This document shows, in pieces, positions 32,265 to 45,740 of a stretch of 64,000 bases of DNA (position 1 is its first letter; the number at the start of each line of letters is the position of its first letter). The notes below the pieces were generated by a model that saw nothing but the letters and a program-made list of their open reading frames with translations, was not told where the DNA came from and made no database searches. Source of the DNA: Atriophallophorus winterbourni (taxonomy: Eukaryota; Platyhelminthes; Trematoda; Plagiorchiida; Microphallidae); contig JACCGJ010000597.1 of NCBI GenBank assembly GCA_013407085.1, forward strand, positions 1 through 64,000. Direction: 5' to 3'. Both the position numbers and the translations under genes were made by a program.

Positions 32265-35200
32265 CAATTGGTAAGCCCGAATTTGAATTACTCTTTCACC
32301 CATTCTCGTATACGCATTTTGCTTTTTCATTTTGCGCATATTTTTCTCAACATAAAATCTGACAGTGAATCCAACGACGTCGTAGAGGAGAAAATATTCC
32401 ATTTTACATTACCCACATTTGATATGAGTGATCCTCGTTTATGGTGTGCACAAATTGAAGCGCTATTCGAATCATATCGCGTCACGACGCAACGAACACA
32501 GTACAATCGTGTGGTTGGCATGCTCCTGTCTTTAGTTGCCAAGGAAGTTGCTGATCTGATTTACACTCGTCCGTCCACCGATCCTTACGATGTCCTAAAA
32601 TCAACCGTGATTTCCCGCATTGGCTCGACTGACGAACAGAACTTACGCAAGCTACTTTCTGGCGCCAAACTTGGTGACCGTCCCCCTTCCCAACATTTGC
32701 GGCACCTCAAGCAATTGCAGAGCGGTCAACAAATTAACGACAGTGTATTGCGACAAATATGGTTGCAGAGTCTTTCTCAAGAAATTCGTAAAGTGCTGGC
32801 CGTCATGGATGCTAACACCAGCTTAGACTGACTCGCCAAGGTGGCAGATGAAGTTCATCACACACACAATGTGTTTATCTCCAGTGTATCCCAGAACCCC
32901 ACACCTGCTAATTTTCCGAATTCCTTCGAGAAAGAACATTCTGAACTAAAATCCCAGTTCAATGAATTCTCCTTGCACATCCAAAACCTTTTCCGTGCCC
33001 GGAGTACCTCTCAGCGGTTTAAAAGCAGATCCAACAGTCGTTCAAATAGACCTACTATTTGTTAATACCATCGTCGATTTGGTGCGAAGGCTATTCACTG
33101 CACGTCACCATGTACTTTTACCACTGAGACCGAAAAACAGGGAAACTTCGTCGCCAGGCAGTAAACACGGCGTCTCTGTCTGGCAATACCACTAGCCGTC
33201 TACTCCACGTCAGCGATGGTTCAACCAGTATGCGTTTTCTGATCGACATTGGTGCGGAAGTCAGCGTTATCCCACCCACAAAATCAGACCGCGAGAACCA
33301 ATCCCCCATGACTCTCCTAGCGACAAATGGTACCCGAATTTCCACTCACGGTAAGCGTTCCATTTCTTTAGATCTAGGTCTACGACGCAATTTTCGGTGG
33401 ATTTTCATTGTGACGGATGTAAAAGTGCCGATTTTGGGTGCAGACCTCCTTTCTAATTTTAATCTTTCTGTTGATTTGGCTAATCGTAAGCTCATTGACA
33501 ATTTAACAAAGCTTAATACATTAGTAGTTTTCTGTAATTCACCCATACAAACAATTCGTGTGCTTATTCCAGACACATCCTCTACATACAGTTCCCTCGT
33601 GAGAAAATTTTCAGATATTTTTAAACCTTCATTCTCTACCACTCTTGTCAAACACGATGTCAAACACTATATTTTGACCCACAGTCCGCATATCTTTAAC
33701 AAACCTCGCAGATTGGCTCCCAAAAAGCTTGAAGTTGCCAAATTGGAATTCGAGCACATGTTGGAGCTTGGTATAATTCGACCCTCTCATTCTCCCTGGG
33801 CTACCCCTCTGCACATGGTTGAAAAGAACAAACCGGACGCATGGCGCCCATGTGGTGATTATCGTGCTCTAAATCGAGTGACTGTCCCTGATCGTTATCC
33901 TATTCCCCACATATACTATTTTGCCCTATCCCTTAATGTCAAATCCGTTTTCTCTAAATTGGATCTAGTTCGTGCCTATCATCAGATACCCGTCGCTGAA
34001 GAAGACATCCCAAAGACCGCAATCACCACTCCATACGGTTTGTTTGAACTTCTAAAAATGTCATTTGGTCTACGAAATGCTGCTCAAACATTCCAGAGAT
34101 TCATGGATCAGGTTTTTCAAGGTTTGTCTTTTGTTCATGTGTATATTGATGATGTTCTCATCGCTAATTCCACTCCTACAGAACATGTTGAATACCTGCG
34201 TACAGTTTTTCAGCGTTTGTCACATTACGGCATTATTGTCAATCCTGACAAATGTTTGTTTGGAGTAGCTTCCCTGGAAATCCTCGGTCACTTTGTCGAC
34301 AGTTCTGTTATCAAACCTGTGCCACAAAAATTATCAGCCATCAGTGAGTATCACTGTCCAACTTCCCTTCGCCAGTTGAGACGTTTTCTTTGTCTTGTGA
34401 ACTATTATAGGCTGTTCATTCCACATTGTGCCGCTGTATCACAGCCAATGACAGATTTACTACGCGGAAAGGAGCGCGATTTTAAGATGAATGACAACGC
34501 CATCAAGTCGTTCGAATGTTTAAAATCTGCCTTGAACGCAGCTACTTCACTGACGTACATGTCTACGTGTTTCAATGCGGAGTTATCACTCACCACAGAC
34601 GCCTCTCAAGAAGCAGTCGGTGCAGTCCTTCAACAAGAAGTCGACGGTATCACCAAACCACTTGCTTTCTTTTCCCGACGTCTCCAACCAGCGGAGACAC
34701 GATATAGTACGTTTGGCCGTGAATTGTTGGCCATCTATTTTGCAATACGTCATTTCCGCCATTTTCTAGAAGGTTGCAATTTCACTGTTTGGACCGACCA
34801 CAAGCCCTTAATATTTGCCATTGCTGCTGCTTCAGATAAATATTTACCTCGTGAGATCCGACATTTGGATTTTATTTCCCAATTCACAAGTGATATTAAA
34901 TATTTGTCTGGACCGTCCAATACTGTTGGTGATGTATTTTCCCGTATGGAAATTTCTACAGTCCGTCATTTCCCCTTGGATCTACAGCAGCTAGCCCTTG
35001 CTTAACAGAACGACCCGGAACTCCAACAGTACGACACATCATCATTTTCTCGTGTTCGACAAATTCCTGTGCCCAATTCAAACTTGCACATATTGTGTGA
35101 TTTTCCTACTACTCAACCCCGTTCTTTTGGTTCCCGCTTCATTCAGACGAATTTTTTTGATTAAATCGACGGCTTATCTCATCCCGGTATCCGCGCTACT

Positions 35201-36409
35201 CGCAAACTTATCAGCAAGCGTTTTATCTAGCTGAGTATGCATAAAGACATTCAATCATGGACAAAATCTTGCATCCAGTGTCAACGCAGCAATGTCCAGC
35301 GTCATACCATCAGCGCCCCTGGATAATTCCCTCTTCCACGCGAACGTTTCCAACATGTGCACATCGATCTGGTAGGTCCCATGGCTATATCCAATGGTTT
35401 TACATACGTTCTCACTTGTATTGATCGTTTCACCCGTTGGCCCATAGCTGTTCCTATTCCTGACATCAGTGCGGAAACGGTGGCGAAAACTTTTCTGCAA
35501 AGCTGGATTAGCAACTTTGGTGTTCCATCAACCATAACCACTAACCGTGCATCCCAATTTCAATCAACCCTGTTTCGTGAGTTAAATAACCTTCTTGGTA
35601 CGAACCACATTCACACTACAGCATATCATCCCCGTGCTAATGGTCTGGTAGAAAGATTTCATCGCCAGTTGAAGGCTGCGTTGATGTCTCATGGAAATAT
35701 AGAGTATTAGGCAGAGCATTTGCCATTAATTCTTCTCGGTATCCGAACGTCTGTGAAAGAAGATCTTGGTTGTTCTGCGGCTGAGTTACTATATGGTATG
35801 ACACTTCGTCTTCCAGGTGAGTTGATAGTATCACCTGACGTTCCAATTGACGTTAGCATTCCTCATTACGTCAATCATTTACGAACATTCATGCGTCAAT
35901 TACGCGTAACTCCTACCCGTTCCAATACCCGTTCTTTTCATCTTCCTGCCGATTTGCGAACATGTGATTTTGTTTTTGTTAGAACGGATCAGGTTCGTAG
36001 ACCTCTTCAACCTCCTTACACTGGCCTTTTCAAAGTAATCAGCAGACATGCGAAGTATTTTGTCATCGACAAGAATGGTGAGCACGACACCGTCAGCATT
36101 GATCGTCTCAAAGTCGCCTAGGTTGAGTCTGCTGTCTCTACCGAACATGACGCTGTTCCCACCAAGATTGAAAGCACTGCTGAGACTGCACTTATTCCAT
36201 TTCCACCCAGTCCCTCAAATCCAAGTGAACATTCATCACATCCACACAGTCTACCCAACCATGTATATATATACCCCCCATCTGTCCCCAAACTCGACTA
36301 ACTCGTTCAGGTCGTACCGTCAGGTGGCCCGCTTACCTAACCGACTTCTTCCAATGACGCTTTTTGAGCGTTTGCAAACCTCTTTTCCAACGCTCTAGAA
36401 GGAGAGTAT
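32265..36409 (+). mobile_element. CsRn1-like Ty3/gypsy retrotransposon body
   Basis: Gag 32268-32831 (capsid-type region with LPTFDMSDPRLWCAQIEALF), an in-frame TGA, gag remainder 32841-33065, then a C-YH-RRFG-C-TSP-C finger (33055-33115) with a stop inside it: the CHCC gag finger described for CsRn1-type elements. Pol frame 33230-35005 is open for 591 codons: protease (DIGAEVS, Thr replaced by Ile), RT (YIDD near 34142), RNase H with WTDHKPL. Integrase is split: finger remnants 35160-35300, core 35357-35710 ([15 protein letters not shown] where Asp is expected), C-terminal part 35720-36121. The stops and the integrase Asp-to-Asn change make it inactive. Confidence 0.92.
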
Positions 36410-36708
36410 TATAGTGTTTTCCATTTGCATAACTTTTACTGCGATTGTTTTACTGCTTATGCCGACTAGCGGTTTATGTACATATTAGGCGCGCGGTTTT
36501 TGGATTACACGTGACGTGACGCAGCTCTTGTTCTGTTTTGAGACTAGCTCCATCCACTGTCGTGATTGTTCTGGAGTTCATGTGTTCTGTGGTTGCGTGA
36601 TTTAAACTACATCGGAATAGCATTATGTTTCGACTATAAACTGTTAGTGGTAACACTCCTAATTGCCCAGTCTTATTTATTACTTTATGTTGACTAGGTG
36701 TACCACTA
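36410..36708 (+). repeat. 3' LTR (299 bp) of CsRn1-like element
   Basis: Preceded by the purine tract GAAGGAGAG. Same length and ends as the 5' LTR; followed by CCGTAC (36709-36714). Confidence 0.88.
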
Positions 36709-36714
36709 CCGTAC

Positions 36715-37639
36715 AATTTAAACATCTAAGAAAAAATTTCAATTATCAGAAACGTATAAAATCAAAGAACGTATCAGACAGAATTATATCCCTAAATGAA
36801 ATTATTTCTCCAATTTAAGCGTATAACATCACTAGGAAGACAATTTCAATGGTTTAGTGCCCTTCAACGGAAGAACCACTTCTAAACTCTGGTTTCAATG
36901 GGTTCAATGGGTTACATCTCTCGTAGACATCTCCGCTTCATTTAGAAATAATCGAAATTTCTTCTTCATGCAACCTACTCAAAATTTCGGAACCTTTTAA
37001 TTTAAACAATATTCTTATTCATCAATAGTGACTAAGCTTGAACGAAATACTTGGAATGTGGTCTAAGCATTGCTTTGTGTAATTGAATTTATCCTACAGT
37101 GTCCGGCTGGATAAATCTTGACCGTAGCCGAAAAACTTTTTTCGTATGCGATATACTGCACCTGTCAATTATACAACCTTTACCAAGTTGGTCGAAACCA
37201 GAAAACCTTATCTTGGGGTCTTTCATCAGTCACTCTTGAGGAACGATGGATATTAACGGAAGAGATTGTCTTAGACGCATCTGCATTTGCTGGATAGCTG
37301 CTGGATTTCTCGCGTAGTATCGATTGACTTGTCATAGGACTGTTGAACGAGTCAATTTAAAAGTATTCATACATAACAAGAAAACATAATGTGTCGTAAA
37401 TCATTGTGCATAGGAAAAAGCTATTAGAAATATGCTATCTGAGGTGCTTGAACGTGCCGGAGTCAATTTAAACCTCAGACTTCAGATGTGAATCTTGATT
37501 ACAAAGACTGTTTTGATTGCACGAAGGCAATTTTTCGTTTTCATGATGAATGGAAAGTGGAGCAAACAAAATCTTGTCCAGCGAATGCAACGTGTGAAAA
37601 GACATTTTATATTGTGGAATTATTAATTTTGTACGAGAG
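36715..37639. other. No recognised feature
   Basis: AT-rich sequence between two LTR elements. I find no ORF with family resemblance and no LTR matching the element that begins about 37640. Confidence 0.5.
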
Positions 37640-40600
37640 CTACACATAATTTTGAAAAAGAGCATCTTTGCAACATTTTTGAAGCTCAAGTTACTGTCAC
37701 CACATGAATTTATTATGTATTCGCATGTGGTGCTCCTGCTCCTTTTTGATGTTGCTGAAGAGGTCTGTGATCTTATTTATGCTATGCCTGAGGAGAAACT
37801 ATACGGAAAGCTCAAATCCGCACTAATTGGTATTTCCAATGAAAGAAGCTCGACACCCTCGTTTTCAAAATGGCTCTTGGTGATAAAAAACGTCTCAGCT
37901 CCTTTACCAGATGAAAGAGCTACTTGGAGACAAAAGGATGAACTAGAGCGTCTTCAAACAGTTGTGGTTTAAGAACCTCCCAACTGAGATTTGCCAAGTT
38001 CTTGCTGGTTTGAGTACGTACGTATCAATAGAGGAACCATTACAAGCGGCTGATAAAATACTCGAAGCAAAGAACGCCGATCAAATAACCATTCGATTTG
38101 TCCATTTTCGGAATTAAAAAAATGTTGCTGAACTAACTCTTGTGGCTAACTCGCATTTGTCGAAATCTTCCCACTGACCAAGCTAAAAATCTAAATCTCG
38201 ACCATCGAGAATCCTTGAGCGCATATGTTGGTACCACAAGAGATATGGGGATAAAGCCTCAAATGCCTTTTTCCATATTCAAAACCGTCAAAATCAAGGG
38301 TCAGCCATTAACGGCGACTACTAAACCCGGCACACCAACCCCGAGTAGCTTGTCAAACGTTACAGACAAATCGAGTGGCCTGCGTTCCATAGTCGATACT
38401 GGCGCAGAAAATAGCATCATACCTCTACAATCCAGTTCATCATAACCGTCGTCCTACACTCTTCAGGTGCAAATGGCACTCGTTTTAACACTCACGGCCA
38501 ACGACTTCTAACCCTCAATTTGTAACTAAGACGTAGATTCCCCTGGGTGTTTGTCATCGTGGAGGTTAACTGCCTCATAATCAATATCGATTTTTTGTCT
38601 CACTTCGGTCTAACTGTCAAAGTATAACAGCGTAGATTAGTGGATACGACAACCTTTTCACAAGCGTCAGGCGTCACTGTTGAAGCAATTTCTCCGGTAT
38701 CAAACCTATCACTCCAGAAACTTCCACTTTAGTTCAATACTGCATGAATTCCCATCCATCATGCAACCCCCACGACCGACAGACAAAGTGATCCATTATG
38801 TGAAACACCGCATCGTCACTAGCGAACCACATATCTCTTTCAGACCAAGGCGAATCATCCTTCCTAACTCAAAATTTCAAGAGCCGAATTTGAGCACAAG
38901 CTAGAGCTTCCAATCACCCGCTCTTCCTCCAGCTCCTGGTCGTCACCACTACATATGGTTCCCTAGAAGACCTCATGTGACTGGAGGCCATGTGGTCACT
39001 TCCGCGCTGTTAGAAACCGAACGGTGCCAGACAGATACCTACCAGACATCCAAGATTTTTCTTTGAATCTTTCTGCCACATCTATCCTTACTAAGCTTGA
39101 TCTTGTCCTTGCTTTCTAACACATCCTGGTAGCCGAGGAAGACATACCTAAAACGGCAGTGTAAGATGTACATTGATTTTATATTAATGACAACTAACTG
39201 TTTAAATCTGCTGGTATTTTTGTATATTATTACCATTTTTGTTTTACGGAACTACTTGAATTTATTCGTTCTTGAGCTTATTTTTGTGTATCGTTATTTG
39301 GCCGTTTGCGCGCTATTTGAAGTTGCAATCATTCGTGGTCATCGTTGCTGTTGAATATTCTTGTTTTTGGATTCAGTACGAAGCGGAATAATTTAGGTTT
39401 GCTATTTTTATTGTATAATTATTCTGCTTCAATAGTACCGTATTCATCTCACGTATTGTCTTGTCAATATTTTGGTGGGCTTGGACGCGTCACTCAACCG
39501 TTGGATAGACACATTGGTGTTTATATCGTGACTGAAATCTTTGACGTTGAACTCGAGTTTCCCCGGACGGTTTTGGCGGTTACAGGCAGTCACAACTCCA
39601 TTCGGCTTATACGAATTCACTCGAATGCCATTGGGCCAGAGAAATGCTGCAAAAATTTTCCAACGTTTCATTGACGAAGTACTGTGAGGCTTGCCGTTCG
39701 CCCACGCATACATCTACGACGTCTTATTTGCCAGCAACTCACAAGAGGAGCACGACAAACACATTCGTCTTGTTTTAGAAGGTCGTTCGCGCCGTTTTAT
39801 CGGTATGATCAACTTTTACCGCCGTTTCATTTCAAACTGTGAAAAGTCTTTGCACCAATGACTGATTTGCTCAACTCTAAAGCAAAATCACTTCAGCTTT
39901 CGGCAGAGGCACTTGAAGAATTTTCAGCATCTAAAAAGGCCCTTTGCATTGCCACACAACTGCCTTTCATTCATCCAGACCCGACCTTTCCTTTATCATT
40001 GACGACCGATGCCTCCAATTCGGCTGTGGGAGCTGTTTTACAACAACACCATAAGAACACAGTCCGTCAATTGGCATTTTTTGCAAAAGCTTAATCTTGC
40101 ACAAACCCGCTACAGCCTATTTGGCAACGAATTACTTGCGATATATTTAGTAATACGGCATTTCCGTCACCTATTGGAAAGTCGTGGCTTTATCATTCTC
40201 ACGGATCACAAAACACTACCGTTTGCTCCGCATTCTCAAATCAATCGTCATTCACCGAGCGATATTCGACACTTGGATTATACTTTACTGATATTCTTTA
40301 CTTCAAAGGAAAGGCGAACCTGGTTGCCGATGCTTTATCAAGACCTGATATTTCAGTTTTGTCTGCAGGTACACGATTCATTTGATCTCTCCCTTTTGGC
40401 TAACCATCAATCTCATGATACAACAGAACTCGCGAAGTTTCGATTCCTGAACTTGCAGCAAGTCGAGTCACCAAACGCTGGTGCATTGTTGACGTGTGAT
40501 ATTTTGGCAGGAAAACTTAGATCACTTGTTCCTTCTTCTCTACGACGCGCCATTTTCAAACATTTTCATTCGATGTCTCATCCTGGAAAGCGCACCACCT

Positions 40601-41740
40601 AATCACAGATCATCTTGTTTAGCCGTCTATGAATAAGGATATACGAGCACGGGTCCAGCATTCCATTCCTTGACAAAAGAACAAAATTTCTAGACATACT
40701 ATTACACCTTACGTCCCTTTTAAGCATCCAAACAGTCAATTCTCTCATGTGAATCTTGACCTCGTAGGTCCTAAGCCATCACCGAACGGATATTCATTCA
40801 TAATAACGGCGATTGATCGCTTTACTCGATGGCCGATTGCTGTTCCCATCAAAGACACATGTTCTGAGACTGTAGCACTCGCCTTCGTTGAACACTGGAT
40901 TGCCAATTTCGGCACATCATCTATCATCACAACGGACCGTGGCGCTCAGTTTCAATCGACATTGTTCCGAGATTTGACTCGACACCTTGGCTGTCAGCAC
41001 ATGCGAACCACCGCCTACCATCCTAACTCGAATGGATTGGTTGAACGCTTCCACCGGCAGCTCAAATCTTCTTTAGCTTGTCAGCCTAATCCTAATAAAT
41101 GGACTGAGAATTTGCCACTTGTTCTTTTTGGAATTCGTTCTACTATCAAAAAAGACATGCAATGCTCAGTCGCAGAGTTAGTTTTTGGTACCACCTTGGG
41201 TCTTCCAGGGGAACTAGTTGTGCCTTACCAGTCATTAACTCTTGTGTCACATTACATTAGTCGCTTGCTATCTGTTATCTCCAATTTGGATTTTACACCT
41301 CCGACAACAGAAATCACCTCATCTTGATACGTGTGATTTTGTTTATGTGCGACGTGACTCCGTTTGCCAAACACTGCACCCATCCTATTATGGACCACAC
41401 AGATTTATTTAACGTAAACCCAAGTACTTTGTTTTGGATATGAATGGTCGACGTGACACGGTTTCTATTGATTGCCTGAAACCAGCTTTCGTTGAGCTGA
41501 AGCCACCAAATCCATCAAGCGTCATTAAGCCTTAATTACAACCGCCTCGTAATCCTCATGTGTCTACCTCCCACCCATGTCATCATAATCCTCCGGTTCC
41601 CTCCACCCCCGCTCAAACTCGAACCGGTAGACATGTGCGTTTGCCAAAATGTCTTGCAGACCATGTGACCTGATGAACATTTCAAGCTTACTTTATCCTT
41701 CCTTCAAGCCGAACCAACGCTCTGGTGGGGGTGTAACGTC
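37640..41740 (+). mobile_element. Old CsRn1-like retrotransposon, decayed and interrupted
   Basis: Gag remnant (37652-37972, VAEEVCDLIYAMPEEKLYG), protease with intact VDTGAENS (38140-38445), RT start to about 39159, a 425-bp solo LTR, RT continuation 39590-39860, RNase H (39858-40602, [24 protein letters not shown]), integrase core 40749-41327 (LDLVGP; TTDRGAQFQST with catalytic Asp kept; VERFHRQLK), and a C-terminal region to about 41680. The purine tract CTGGTGGGGG before TGTAACG near 41738 may mark its 3' LTR. No 5' LTR was found. Confidence 0.88.
39155..39589 (+). mobile_element. Solo LTR (425 bp) with 5-bp target duplication
   Basis: Bases 39160-39584 begin TGTAAGATG and end GGTTACA (inverted ends TGTAA/TTACA). 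GGCAG flanks both sides (39155-39159, 39585-39589). Removing the insert and one GGCAG rejoins the host element's RT frame exactly (KTA before, TTPFG after). It is unrelated by eye to the other LTRs in the window. Confidence 0.78.
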
Positions 41741-42310
41741 CGTGACGTCAGTAACGCGTATTTCACCCGTTTCTTAGTTCGACGAATTCAAAACAACAAT
41801 TCGGATGTTATACGGTACTGTAATTAGCAACAATTACAACAACAATAATTATACAAACCTCAACTGTATTGGAACGTACAGCAAACAGTGAAGCCAAAAT
41901 ACTCCAGAATCACTTATATCAAATGCAAACAAGTTCAATGACGACCTGAGATATAAATAGAATGAAAGGAGTTACCAAAATTGCCGTCCAAAATGTCTAT
42001 TGAAGACAAGACACCCAAAAGTAGTGTCAAAATACAAGCCATTTAAAAGTGCCCAAAATGGCAATCAAATTCAACAACAATGACCGACAATGGCATAAAC
42101 AATGAATTGAAACAAAAGCTTCACTAAATATATGAACAGAAGATTTCCAATAAGACAATTACAAAAAGCAAGGTTTAGGTTCTAAATTATAAAGAAATAA
42201 TAAACAAAACCAAATTCAAGTCACAAAAATCAGTATTTTATAAAAGTAGAAATTAGAAATGAAAAAGATAGAATTTCAAAGCTACATAACACTTAACATG
42301 TCTCCTACAG
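41741..42310. other. Possible LTR or nothing recognised
   Basis: It starts at TGTAACGTCCGTGACGTC after a purine tract, and contains GATATAAATAG near 41950, which could be a TATA box. I cannot place an LTR end. Confidence 0.3.
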
Positions 42311-42314
42311 AGGG

Positions 42315-42719
42315 AGTATTTTAGTGAACGACCTTCACTTTGTACCTTCGTATTTTGTACATACACCTTTTGGCCTTGTATGGTTATTCCTTTTTTGGCC
42401 ATGTATACTTCTTTCGTGTTAATGCTTGTACAATATACTTTTTGGCGGTTAATATAATTTCGAACTATCAAACTTTGTCTACTTTCGTGGTTGCGAAGTA
42501 AGCGTGCGTTACTTTGTGCGGGAATTGTGATTAACGGATCCTTCAACATTTTAGCGCATTCTGTACCTTGGATTCCATCTCTTTGATTTTTCTGTGTGCA
42601 TTATCTCGCTATCGTTGGACTTCACTGGACCTTTTGTTGGACAATTGATCTTTTGATCTTTTAGTGAGTTTATTCCATTTTTGTTGTATTGTGTGTAGTG
42701 CAGACTTTTTTGGTCCACT
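42315..42719 (+). repeat. Orphan LTR-like segment
   Basis: Preceded by GAGGGAGTATTT, like the purine tract of the element at 31966-36708; begins TTAGTGAACG and a CCACTA occurs at 42714-42719, matching the TAGTG/CACTA ends of CsRn1-like LTRs. The internal sequence is different. There is no partner LTR and no primer site. Confidence 0.35.
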
Positions 42720-43339
42720 ACACATTCATCAATTTCTGTTACCCAATGAACGTGCAATTTCTAGTTATGAATCTAATAGATAAATTCTGTTTGATCAAAA
42801 TATAGCAGTTTAATCCTTAACTGCCTGAATTATTTTACAAGTGTCACCTCACTTCCGAAGTTTGTTGACAACTGGCGCGCAGCATGGCTCAGCCGTCTCA
42901 AACGCGTATCAAACGGGAGGAGAACGTATGCCGAATCCGATACTCCCGGCACACGGAAGTGATCTGTCCAATTTATCCTATCATAAACCTTTAAATTTTG
43001 TGTGCCGAATTTGACCCATTCGACCGTTAAGGGTAAAATAGAAGCAAAACCGTTTCTTATGCAAGTAATCATGGCGAATTTTTCCCACTTATACACACAG
43101 TTGTACGATGAAAGTTGCTCTAAGCGTTCCACAGTAACGTTATATTGAACAATATTTCGCTCGATGACGAAGTATTAGGCTAATGATTAGAAGGGCCCAG
43201 TGTATGGAGTTTGCAGGTTTGCACGTGTTATCAGTTCGAATAGAAACAAAAGCACATGAATTTTACTCACATGGTAAGTGATCGACACGGCTGTGGGGGT
43301 GGCAAGCGATTGCCTGATGAAGGATCATAAACGATTGGG
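42720..43339. other. Unassigned stretch with one 100-codon minus-strand frame
   Basis: The frame at 43132-42830 (minus) is open for 100 codons, with no motif I recognise. The opposite strand reads a basic stretch near 42890-42960. It may be transposon debris. Confidence 0.3.
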
Positions 43340-45740
43340 TTAGTTGCAAAATGTAATTTCAGCTGCCATGTCAATGGATGCAATTAATTCACCAGGAAGG
43401 CTTTGTGGAGTGCCGTTAACATAATTTTCCGCGGAACAACCGACATCTTCTTTGACAGTAGCAAATATACTGAGATGGATCAATGGAAGGTTCTTTGCCC
43501 AGTTTTCCGTATTACCATGTGACATAAGTGCGGCTTTCAGTGGTCAATAGAACCGCTTAACAAGTCCGTTAGCGCAAGAACGATGAGCGGTTGTGTTATA
43601 TGATTAGCATCTAGAATAATTGTCCAATCAAGGGAAAGGGTGGATTTGAAACTGGGATCCATGATCAGTAGTAATATTTGATGCGATACCATAATTGCAG
43701 ATCCTGTTTTGTTGGAACGTTTTCGCTATGGTTTCTGCTGTAATTTCAGTAATTGGGATGGCTAAATGTCAGCGACCGAAACGGTCGTCACAATTTAAAA
43801 TGAATGTGAAACCATTAGAGATAGCCAGAGGATCAACATTGTCGATAGATATATATATATATATATAGATATATATATAGATATATATATATATAATAAT
43901 ATATATATATATTCCGATCAGGTAAGCAGACAGGGCAAATGTCGAGGCTTTGTGGTCGGTCCAAACAGTTAATTATACGGCCTTCGAGGAAATGTCGACA
44001 ATAGCGAACAGCCTAGTATATAACTAATAAATCACCAATAAATGCACTGTTCTGTATCTTGGCAGGCTGGCGACGACGGGAAAAGAATGCACGTAGTATA
44101 ACTACACTGTCAATAATTTGCTGTATGACAGCACCAACTGCAACTTGGGATGCATGAGTGTCAAGCGAATGTGAAACATAAGGAAAATGTGAATGCCTCG
44201 TTCATTGCAGTATTCAATCGTTGAAACGATTCAACAGCATCAGTATTCGTTTGAAATTGTCCTTCATTTCAGCGTATCAAATCGGCCCTTAGTTGAGATA
44301 TGTTAGCACAGTTCAAAATAAATCATCTGTAATTATTGACTAAACCAAGGAATCGATGTAACATTGAGATTAATAGAAGTTAATTAGTGAGAGCATATCG
44401 GGCAAGGAGTGAATTCCGTTTTGATCTGCATGATGTATTAAAATCTCGAGTGTAGCGATCGGTAGTAAAAGAGCAAGGTAATCTCTATATTGACAAAAAG
44501 CTTCAGCTTAATTTCTTGTTCACCGTGTAAAGCGGGCTTGACCAGAGCGATTTGGATGGTCGTATGATTCCAAGTTCAAGCACGCGTTCAAACTCGCGTT
44601 TGCTACCGCGAACTATTCCGGAGACAAACGACAGGGTCTGTTAAATACTACAGGGTCACGGGTCAGAATGATGATGCTCTAATGATCGAAATATCAAAAT
44701 GATAAAGGAAATCTGCACCTAGAATTGGTACTTTGACATTGGTGAGCGTGAAAATCCATCGAAAGTTACGTCGGAGACAAAATCGACAGAAAGTGATGTA
44801 TGACCGAAAGTGAAAATTTTCGTGCCGTTCGCCGGCCCTAACTTCATGAACGACGGGTTTTTGCGTTCCATGTGGGATTGTGGGATGACGCTAATTTCCC
44901 CCACCAGTGTCCATGAATAATCGCTTTTTTTGTGGCCCTGTTGGTAACGTGGTAAAGAAGACTGTGAGTGCTGCTCGACAGAGCTGTCGCGTCTACTGCC
45001 TGGTCTCGTGGTTTCCCTGGGTGTGTGCAAGACATTAGTATCGTATGTGAGGTCGATGTTTACGAAAATTAGTACGAGATTGCGCGACGTTCTGTACTTG
45101 AGAGGAAAATTTATGGAGCATAGAATTCAACTCAGGGAAATCTCGTTGCTTCAGTGTGCTAGAATTATCGACCTTCGTGTGATTAACGTGAGATACTATA
45201 GCATTATGAGAGATGCCATGTAGTTCGTCTGCAATGCGAGGTAACTGCTGAAGACTGGCGTTCTTTCTCAATTATGGCTAAAATTTTGTGGATTTCTGTA
45301 GTCAGACTCTGATAGCATAATTCACGGATGATATTGTTATCCCATTGCTTATCTCCCTGTAAGTGAAGCAGGTGCCGTAGGTGTTGTGATGGAGTGTGAG
45401 CACTCATTTCTACACCGCACAAATGCTTCCACAGGTTTTGCTCACCAGTAGTCGAAGTACATGAAATGATGGCATGTTTAATTGCATCATAAGGATCATC
45501 AACAGGACGGTTGTATATTAAATCAGCAACCTCCTCTGCGACTGACGGTGGCAACATACAAGCAACATGGTTATTATGTGCACGTTGAGTTTTTACGCGG
45601 TAAGCCTTGAAAAGTGCTTCGATTTGTGTGAACCAGATGCAAGAGACGTTGATACCGAAAGAGGAAAAGATAAAGTGAACAATTGCGTTTGTAGCTATAT
45701 CCTCAGAGGTTGTATCACAAAATACCGACTTAAAATCCAT
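43340..45740 (-). mobile_element. CsRn1-like retrotransposon, decayed, minus strand
   Basis: Gag 45740-45204 (QIEALFKAYRVKTQRAH, VAEEVADLIYNRP, TPSQHLRHLLHLQ), gag remainder 45271-45035, protease-like region 45030-44719 with the catalytic Asp-Thr-Gly lost, RT/RNase H debris without an open frame 44700-43560, and an integrase C-terminal piece 43525-43340 (KNLPLIHLSIFATVKEDVGCSAE). The gag is close to that of 32268-32831. An AT-rich microsatellite sits inside at 43844-43912. Confidence 0.82.
43844..43912. repeat. (TA)n / ATATAG microsatellite
   Basis: About 69 bp of TA dinucleotides interrupted by ATAGAT units, inside the decayed minus-strand retroelement. Confidence 0.95.

Noticed and set aside
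39160..39584. The insert GTAAGA...TTACAG as an intron of the retroelement
   Set aside because: It has GT-AG-like ends, but the GGCAG duplication and TGTAA/TTACA inverted ends fit a solo LTR better.
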